Below, in pieces: positions 59,719 to 64,000 of a stretch of 64,000 nt of DNA. The notes under the pieces were generated by a model. That model did no database searches, was not told the origin of the DNA, and was given only the letters and a program-made list of their open reading frames with translations. The position numbers and the translations under genes were made by a program. This stretch comes from Microlunatus capsulatus (GTDB lineage: Bacteria > Actinomycetota > Actinomycetes > Propionibacteriales > Propionibacteriaceae): the NCBI RefSeq assembly GCF_017876495.1, contig NZ_JAGIOB010000001.1:1426001-1490000 (forward strand), read 5' to 3'. Each line of letters begins with the position of its first letter. Position 1 is the first letter of the stretch.

Positions 59719-62361
59719 ATGCCCCGCACCGCCGACGTCCGCCCGCCCCGCTCCAGCACCCCGGTCGAGGGCTTCGCGCTCCTCGGCGCGGTACCCGGCC
59801 GAACGCCCGAGGAGGTGGTGGCCGACCCGCGGCCGTGGGTGCCCGCGCTGGTCCCGGGCGGGGTGCACGAGTCGCTCATCGCCGCCGGCCTGCTGGCGCA
59901 CCCCTACCGCGACCGGCACGAGGACGACGCCCGCTGGGTGGAGGAGCAGGACTGGTGGTTCCGCACCACGCTGGCCGGGCCGGGCGACCTGGCCGCCGAC
60001 GAGCGGCTGCGGCTCGTCTTCGCCGGCCTCGACACCGTCGTCGAGCTGTGGCTGGACGGGCGGCCGCTCGCCGCCCACCAGAACATGTTCACCCCGCTCG
60101 TCCTCGACGTGACCGACGCGCTGGCCGACGGCGCCGACCACGCCCTGCTGCTCCGCTTCGCGCCCCCGCTCGCCGGCCTGACGGTGCCGCCCGCCGTCGC
60201 CGACCTGGGTCAGCGGCTGGGCGCGGTGTTCGCCCAGCTGGGCGGGGAGGGGGACGCGGCCGAGGACCCGGGCGAGGGCGGCGGTCTGCCGGCGATGCTC
60301 CCGCTGGCCACCCGTCGCCGCAAGGCGACGTTCTCCTGGGGCTGGGACTTCGGGCCGCGGCTGCCGTCGGTCGGGATCTGGCAGCGGGTCACGCTGGTCC
60401 GCGAGCGGCGGGCCGTGGTCCGCGACCACCACGTCCGCACCCTCGCCCTCACCGGCGGCACGGCGGAGGTCGAGCTGCTCGTCGAGGTCGACGCCGTGGT
60501 CGCGGCACCGGGCCGGACCGCGCACGTCACCCTGACCGCGCCCTCGGGCCGCGTCCTCACGGCCGCGCTGCCGGTGGAGGACGGGGAGGCCCGCGGCCGG
60601 CTCGTCGTCGAGGACGCGGAGCTGTGGTGGACCCACGACCTGGGCACCCCGGCCCTGCACGACGTCCGCGTCGAGCTGCGCGAGGGCGACGACGTGCTCG
60701 ACGTCCGGACCGACCGCGTCGGGCTGCGGACGGTCGCCCTGGACCGCGCCGACGACCCCGAGGGCGGCCGGCTGTTCCGCTTCGTCCTCAACGGCGTCCC
60801 GCTGTTCGCCCGTGGAGCGTGCTGGATCCCGGCCGACATGATGGTCGGCTCGGTGACGGCCGAGCGGTACCGCGCCCTCGTCGGGCTGGCCCGCGACGCG
60901 AACATGACGATGCTGCGGATCTGGGGCGGCGGGGTCTACGAGCACGACGCCTTCTACGCGGCCACCGACGAGCTGGGCGTGCTCGTCTGGCACGACTTCA
61001 TGTTCGCCTGCACCGACTACCCCAGCGACGACCCGGAGCTGCAGCGCGAGGTGGCGGCCGAGGCCGAGCACCAGGTGCGGCGGCTGCGCAACCGGGCCAG
61101 CCTGGCCCTGTGGAGCGGCAACAACGAGGTCCACCTCATCCACGGCTTCGCCTACCAGGGCTACGGACCGGGCGGCTGGGGCGAGCACTTCTTCCACGAG
61201 ATCCTGCCCGCGGCGGTCGAGCGGTTCGACGGGAGCACGCCCTACTGGCCCGGCAGCCCGTGGGGCGAGGACTCCGCGGAGGGCTTCATGGCCGTCAACG
61301 GGGTCCTCGACGGGGACCGGCACGCCTGGGAGGTCTGGCACGGCTTCGACTTCGGCGCGGGCGGCGGCCCCTACGACTCCGTCGGCGAGGCCCGGCACTA
61401 CCGGCGCTACGCCAACGACCGGGGCAAGTTCGTCAGCGAGTTCGGGCTGCACGCCTCGCCGGCCCTCGCGACGCTGGAGCGCTGGGTCGACCAGGCGTCC
61501 CTGGCGGTGCACAGCGACGCCTTCGACGCGCACAACAAGGACCACCCCAAGGACAAGGGCGACGCGCTGCTGGAGATCGTCACCGGCCTGCCCACCTCGA
61601 TGGCCGAGTACGTCGACTTCACCATGGTGTCCCAGGCCGAGGGGCTGAAGTTCGGCGTCGAGCACTACCGGCGGCGCCAGCCGCACTGCAGCGGCACGCT
61701 GGTCTGGCAGCTGAACGACGTCTGGCCGGGGTTCAGCTGGTCGGTCGTCGACCACGACACCGTCCCCAAGGCCGGCTACTACGCGTTGCGCCGGGCCTTC
61801 GCCCCCGTGCTGGCCAGCTTCCGCGTCGACGCGGCGGCGGGCACGGCCGAGCTGTGGGTGACGTCCAGCGGCACCGCCCCGGTCCGGACGACGGCCGTCG
61901 TCACCCTGGCCGGCTTCGACGGGACCGAGCACCTGCGCGTCGAGGTCCCGGTCGACGTGGCGGCGGGCGCGTCGGAGGTGGTCTGGGGCTGGTCGGGCGG
62001 ACCGGAAGGGCTGAGCGCGGACCGCTACCTGTGGGTGGACGCGGCCGACGGCGCGTTCGGGCCCGGCCGGGCCTTCCTGGCCGAGATCAAGGACCTGCCG
62101 CTCGGCGGCGGCCGGCTGGAGCACGTCGTCGAGGTGGCCGGGCCGGGGACGCTCGCGGTGACGCTGACGTCGACGGGGTTCAGCTACCTGGTGCGGGTGA
62201 CGGCGCCGGACCACCCGGCCGCCCGGTTCAGCGACAACTACCTCGACCTGCGCGACGGGGAGTCGGTGACGGTGCTGGTCACCGGGCTGCCGGCCGACGC
62301 CGGGGTGGGGGCGGTGGCCGCCGGCCGCTACGTCGGGACGGGTCCTACGCTGACGCCATGA
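59719..62361 (+). CDS. Glycoside hydrolase family 2, beta-mannosidase-like
   Basis: An 880-residue GH2 enzyme. The N-terminal sugar-binding domain has VPGGVHESLIAAGL and WWFRT, the immunoglobulin-like domain follows, and the TIM barrel has the acid/base Glu in WSGNNEVH (~residue 471) and the nucleophile Glu in KFVSEFGLH (~575). These are the beta-mannosidase subgroup patterns; it would release mannose from short beta-mannosides. No signal peptide, so substrates are imported. ATG has CAGGAG upstream. Its stop overlaps the SMP-30 start (ATGA). Confidence 0.9.
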   Translation: MPRTADVRPPRSSTPVEGFALLGAVPGRTPEEVVADPRPWVPALVPGGVHESLIAAGLLAHPYRDRHEDDARWVEEQDWWFRTTLAGPGDLAADERLRLVFAGLDTVVELWLDGRPLAAHQNMFTPLVLDVTDALADGADHALLLRFAPPLAGLTVPPAVADLGQRLGAVFAQLGGEGDAAEDPGEGGGLPAMLPLATRRRKATFSWGWDFGPRLPSVGIWQRVTLVRERRAVVRDHHVRTLALTGGTAEVELLVEVDAVVAAPGRTAHVTLTAPSGRVLTAALPVEDGEARGRLVVEDAELWWTHDLGTPALHDVRVELREGDDVLDVRTDRVGLRTVALDRADDPEGGRLFRFVLNGVPLFARGACWIPADMMVGSVTAERYRALVGLARDANMTMLRIWGGGVYEHDAFYAATDELGVLVWHDFMFACTDYPSDDPELQREVAAEAEHQVRRLRNRASLALWSGNNEVHLIHGFAYQGYGPGGWGEHFFHEILPAAVERFDGSTPYWPGSPWGEDSAEGFMAVNGVLDGDRHAWEVWHGFDFGAGGGPYDSVGEARHYRRYANDRGKFVSEFGLHASPALATLERWVDQASLAVHSDAFDAHNKDHPKDKGDALLEIVTGLPTSMAEYVDFTMVSQAEGLKFGVEHYRRRQPHCSGTLVWQLNDVWPGFSWSVVDHDTVPKAGYYALRRAFAPVLASFRVDAAAGTAELWVTSSGTAPVRTTAVVTLAGFDGTEHLRVEVPVDVAAGASEVVWGWSGGPEGLSADRYLWVDAADGAFGPGRAFLAEIKDLPLGGGRLEHVVEVAGPGTLAVTLTSTGFSYLVRVTAPDHPAARFSDNYLDLRDGESVTVLVTGLPADAGVGAVAAGRYVGTGPTLTP
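62346..62351 (+). promoter_or_regulatory. Possible internal leaderless -10 (TACGCT) before the SMP-30 gene
   Basis: TACGCT, 6 nt, ATG at 62358, inside the end of the GH2 gene. It may allow separate expression, though ATGA coupling alone would suffice. Confidence 0.35.
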
Positions 62362-63203
62362 CGCGCGCCACCCGTTTCTCCGACGTCGTCGCCGGCCACG
62401 GGGAGGGCCCGGTCTGGTGGCCCGGCGAGGGCCTCCGGATCACCGACGCCTACCAGGGCGAGGTCGTCAGCCTCGCCGCGGACGGCACGGTGGCCCGCCG
62501 GACCCGGGTCGGCTCCTTCGTCGGGGCCTTCCGCCCGCGGACCGGCGGCGGCCTCGTCGCGGCGGCGCTGCGCTCCTTCGTCCTCGTCGACCACGACGGC
62601 ACCACCCACGACCTCGGCGAGCTGTGGTCCGACGAGGGGCGGCGGATGAACGACGGCGCCACGGCCCCCGACGGCGCCTTCCTCTGCGGCTCGATGCAGA
62701 CCGGTGACCCGAGCGGCGGGGCCGCGCTCTACCGGCTGGGCGTCGACGGCGACGTCTCGACGGTGCTGACCGGCGTCTCGGTCTCCAACGGCCTGGCCTG
62801 GTCGCCCGACGGGCGGCGCGTGTACTACAACGACACCCCCACCTCCCACGTCGACGTCTTCGACGTGGCCGAGGACGGCTCCTGGCACGACCGCCGTACC
62901 CTCGCCGACCTGGGCGAGGACTCCCCCGACGGGATGACGGTCGACCGCGACGGCCGCCTCTGGGTGGCCGTCTGGGGCGGCGGCCAGGTCCGCTGCCTCG
63001 ACCCCGTCTCGGGCGCGGTGCTCGACGTCGTCGAGGTCGACGGCCCCACCCAGACCAGCGCCTGCACCTTCGGCGGCGACGACCTCGACCAGCTCTTCAT
63101 CACCACCTCCGACGAGGGCGGCTCCGGCGGCCCCCACGCCGGCTCGGTCTACGTCGCCGACGTCGGCGCCCGCGGCCTCCTCCCGGTCCCCTACCCGGCC
63201 TGA
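62358..63203 (+). CDS. SMP-30/gluconolactonase/LRE-family beta-propeller
   Basis: A 281-residue six-bladed propeller enzyme. Metal ligands of the family can be read as Glu in GEGPVWW (residue ~17), Asn in RMNDGA (~97), Asn in VSNGLAWSPD (~142) and Asp in DSPDGMTVD (~195). Relatives hydrolyse sugar lactones. Coupled to the mannosidase gene by ATGA overlap, it may act on a lactone of an oxidised sugar from the same pathway (inference). Its last 13 bp overlap the convergent DUF559 gene. Confidence 0.88.
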   Translation: MTRATRFSDVVAGHGEGPVWWPGEGLRITDAYQGEVVSLAADGTVARRTRVGSFVGAFRPRTGGGLVAAALRSFVLVDHDGTTHDLGELWSDEGRRMNDGATAPDGAFLCGSMQTGDPSGGAALYRLGVDGDVSTVLTGVSVSNGLAWSPDGRRVYYNDTPTSHVDVFDVAEDGSWHDRRTLADLGEDSPDGMTVDRDGRLWVAVWGGGQVRCLDPVSGAVLDVVEVDGPTQTSACTFGGDDLDQLFITTSDEGGSGGPHAGSVYVADVGARGLLPVPYPA

Positions 63204-64000
63204 CCCCGACGCCCACCCTCCTGCCGACTTGTCAGAAGTGAGTTGACCCCTGGGTCAACAGGCTTCTGACAACTCCGCGGCACCCCGGCCCTGAGCAGGT
63301 CGCGGGCCACCACCTCCGGCTCGAACCTCACCTCTGACGCCGTGGCTCGCAGCACCCGGGCCCCGGTGACGACGAGCTCCCGGTCACGGCGCATGTCCGC
63401 CTGCCAGTGCCCCACGTCCCGGTGGTGAGCGCCGTCCACCTCGAGGACCACACGGCGGCCACTCACCTCCCACTCGGCGTCGAGGTAGCGGAGCGAACCG
63501 TCGGCGCCACGACGCCGCACCTGGCGGGCGGGGGGAACCAGCCCGAACCGTCGGCAGAGCCGGCCGAGGTCCAGCTCGCTGACCGCCTCCGCACCGCCGG
63601 CGATGTCGCGCAGGGCATCCCGGAGATGGGCCTTGTGCCGGATCCGCCCGATCCTCCGGAGCGCCTCGTCGACGTCGTCGACCGTGCAGACTCGCTGCTG
63701 CACGACGGCGGCGAGCAGCGCGCAGGCGAACCGCGGCCAGGGCTGCCACGCCGCGGCATCCAGCGTCGAGCGGGCAGCCGGGGTGCACGGCAGCCCCTGC
63801 CGCAGGACGTGCTCGTCCGGCTGCAACCGTCGCGACTCGTGCACCACCAGGCCGGGCCAGCGGTGCACCTTGGCACCACGCGGCACCACGAGATGCACCG
63901 CTGACGACTCCGCCGCGAAGGACCGGAAGCCCCACAGCTCCAGCGCCGTGTGGCTGGCCAACGCTGCGGGCTCGCCCGCGTCGAGCACGGCAGCCCACAT
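63191..64000 (-). CDS. AbiEi-like/DUF559 (Vsr-like endonuclease fold) protein, 5' end outside window
   Basis: The visible 269 residues include an N-terminal part like the AbiEi-type proteins (LASHTALELWGF, VHLVVPRG) and a C-terminal endonuclease-like DUF559 domain: LDAEWEVSGRRVVLEVDGAHH (in pieces), followed by DMRRDRELVVTGARVLRATASEV, with the D...ExD pattern of the Vsr/PD-(D/E)XK fold. This type is very common in actinomycetes and has no proven function. The true start may be beyond 64000. The last ~27 codons contain a TGTCAGAA palindrome (63229-63272), giving the tail DPGVNSLLTSRQ, and the gene overlaps SMP-30 by 13 bp. Confidence 0.83.
   Translation of the reverse strand: MWAAVLDAGEPAALASHTALELWGFRSFAAESSAVHLVVPRGAKVHRWPGLVVHESRRLQPDEHVLRQGLPCTPAARSTLDAAAWQPWPRFACALLAAVVQQRVCTVDDVDEALRRIGRIRHKAHLRDALRDIAGGAEAVSELDLGRLCRRFGLVPPARQVRRRGADGSLRYLDAEWEVSGRRVVLEVDGAHHRDVGHWQADMRRDRELVVTGARVLRATASEVRFEPEVVARDLLRAGVPRSCQKPVDPGVNSLLTSRQEGGRRGQAG
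63229..63272. repeat. TGTCAGAA palindrome at the 3' end of the DUF559 gene
   Basis: TTGTCAGAAG (63229-63238) and CTTCTGACAA (63263-63272) are perfect arms; inner TTGACCC and GGGTCAA add another 7 bp. It lies within the coding end of the DUF559 gene and 25 bp beyond the SMP-30 stop, where it may also end transcription. Confidence 0.75.

Noticed and set aside
63229-63272. TGTCAGAA palindromes considered as insertion-sequence terminal repeats
   Set aside because: No transposase lies between or near the copies, and no target duplication is seen; each copy is a complete short palindrome.

Overview
The window is 64 kb of very high-GC DNA (third codon positions almost all G or C) that reads as an ordinary chromosomal segment of a high-GC actinomycete. 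Family-level clues are a one-cysteine LpdA-type quinone reductase, a lysine 6-aminotransferase (Lat), a TIGR03085-type mycothiol-linked protein, DevS-like GAF kinases and abundant leaderless promoters. I cannot name the genus. I see no phage, insertion sequence, tRNA, rRNA or CRISPR array. About 51 genes fill the window; most gaps are under 150 bp.

Layout. 1-4.6 kb: end of an acyl-CoA carboxylase alpha chain, an anchored coiled-coil protein, a sirtuin, LpdA and a gamma-glutamylcyclotransferase-fold protein. 4.6-8.9 kb: purine nucleoside phosphorylase, phosphosugar mutase, a small monooxygenase and an MFS carrier in one operon. 8.9-10.3 kb: a membrane protein with its GntR regulator. 10.3-16.7 kb: lat, semialdehyde dehydrogenase, a fused 2-oxoacid dehydrogenase E1 and a glutaryl-CoA dehydrogenase, which together outline lysine to crotonyl-CoA. 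16.7-17.0 kb: a mosaic of palindromic repeats. 17-24.6 kb: secreted phosphoesterase, uridine kinase-like protein, two tandem DevS-like histidine kinases, an NADP-binding oxidoreductase and a TIGR03085 protein. 24.7-35.2 kb: MFS exporter, amino-acid permease, cNMP/CBS/DUF294 protein with a coupled phosphoesterase, GH32 hydrolase, metG and an M20 peptidase. 35.3-42.2 kb (minus strand): a nucleoside operon with a BMP lipoprotein, ABC ATPase, two permeases, cytidine deaminase and adenosine deaminase. 42.4-49.2 kb: a small secreted protein, an M20D amidohydrolase, a B12-dependent mutase large subunit, a kinase-fold phosphotransferase and a Na+/H+ antiporter with a UBP-type zinc finger. 49.3-55.1 kb: a cytoplasmic subtilase, sigma factor, Ig-like protein and TPR-CHAT caspase-like protease. 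55-64 kb: trpS, a CorC/HlyC protein with a small leader ORF, tandem GNAT, TetR, GH2 mannosidase, SMP-30 and a DUF559 protein cut by the window edge.

The strongest candidate for an undescribed system is the subtilase/sigma/Ig-like/CHAT locus: two intracellular proteases of different clans flank a sigma factor, and the subtilase carries three copies of an 11-residue YWKVP repeat. Other notable points are a kinase pair of which only the first keeps the DevS heme His and Tyr; a fused branched-chain-type E1 in the position of 2-oxoadipate dehydrogenase; a three-copy palindrome that lies inside two coding regions; and a recurring layout in which a -10 box ends 6 or 7 nt before the start codon, implying that about 18 genes here are leaderless and settling several starts. 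All functions are read from motifs and context; no database search was run.
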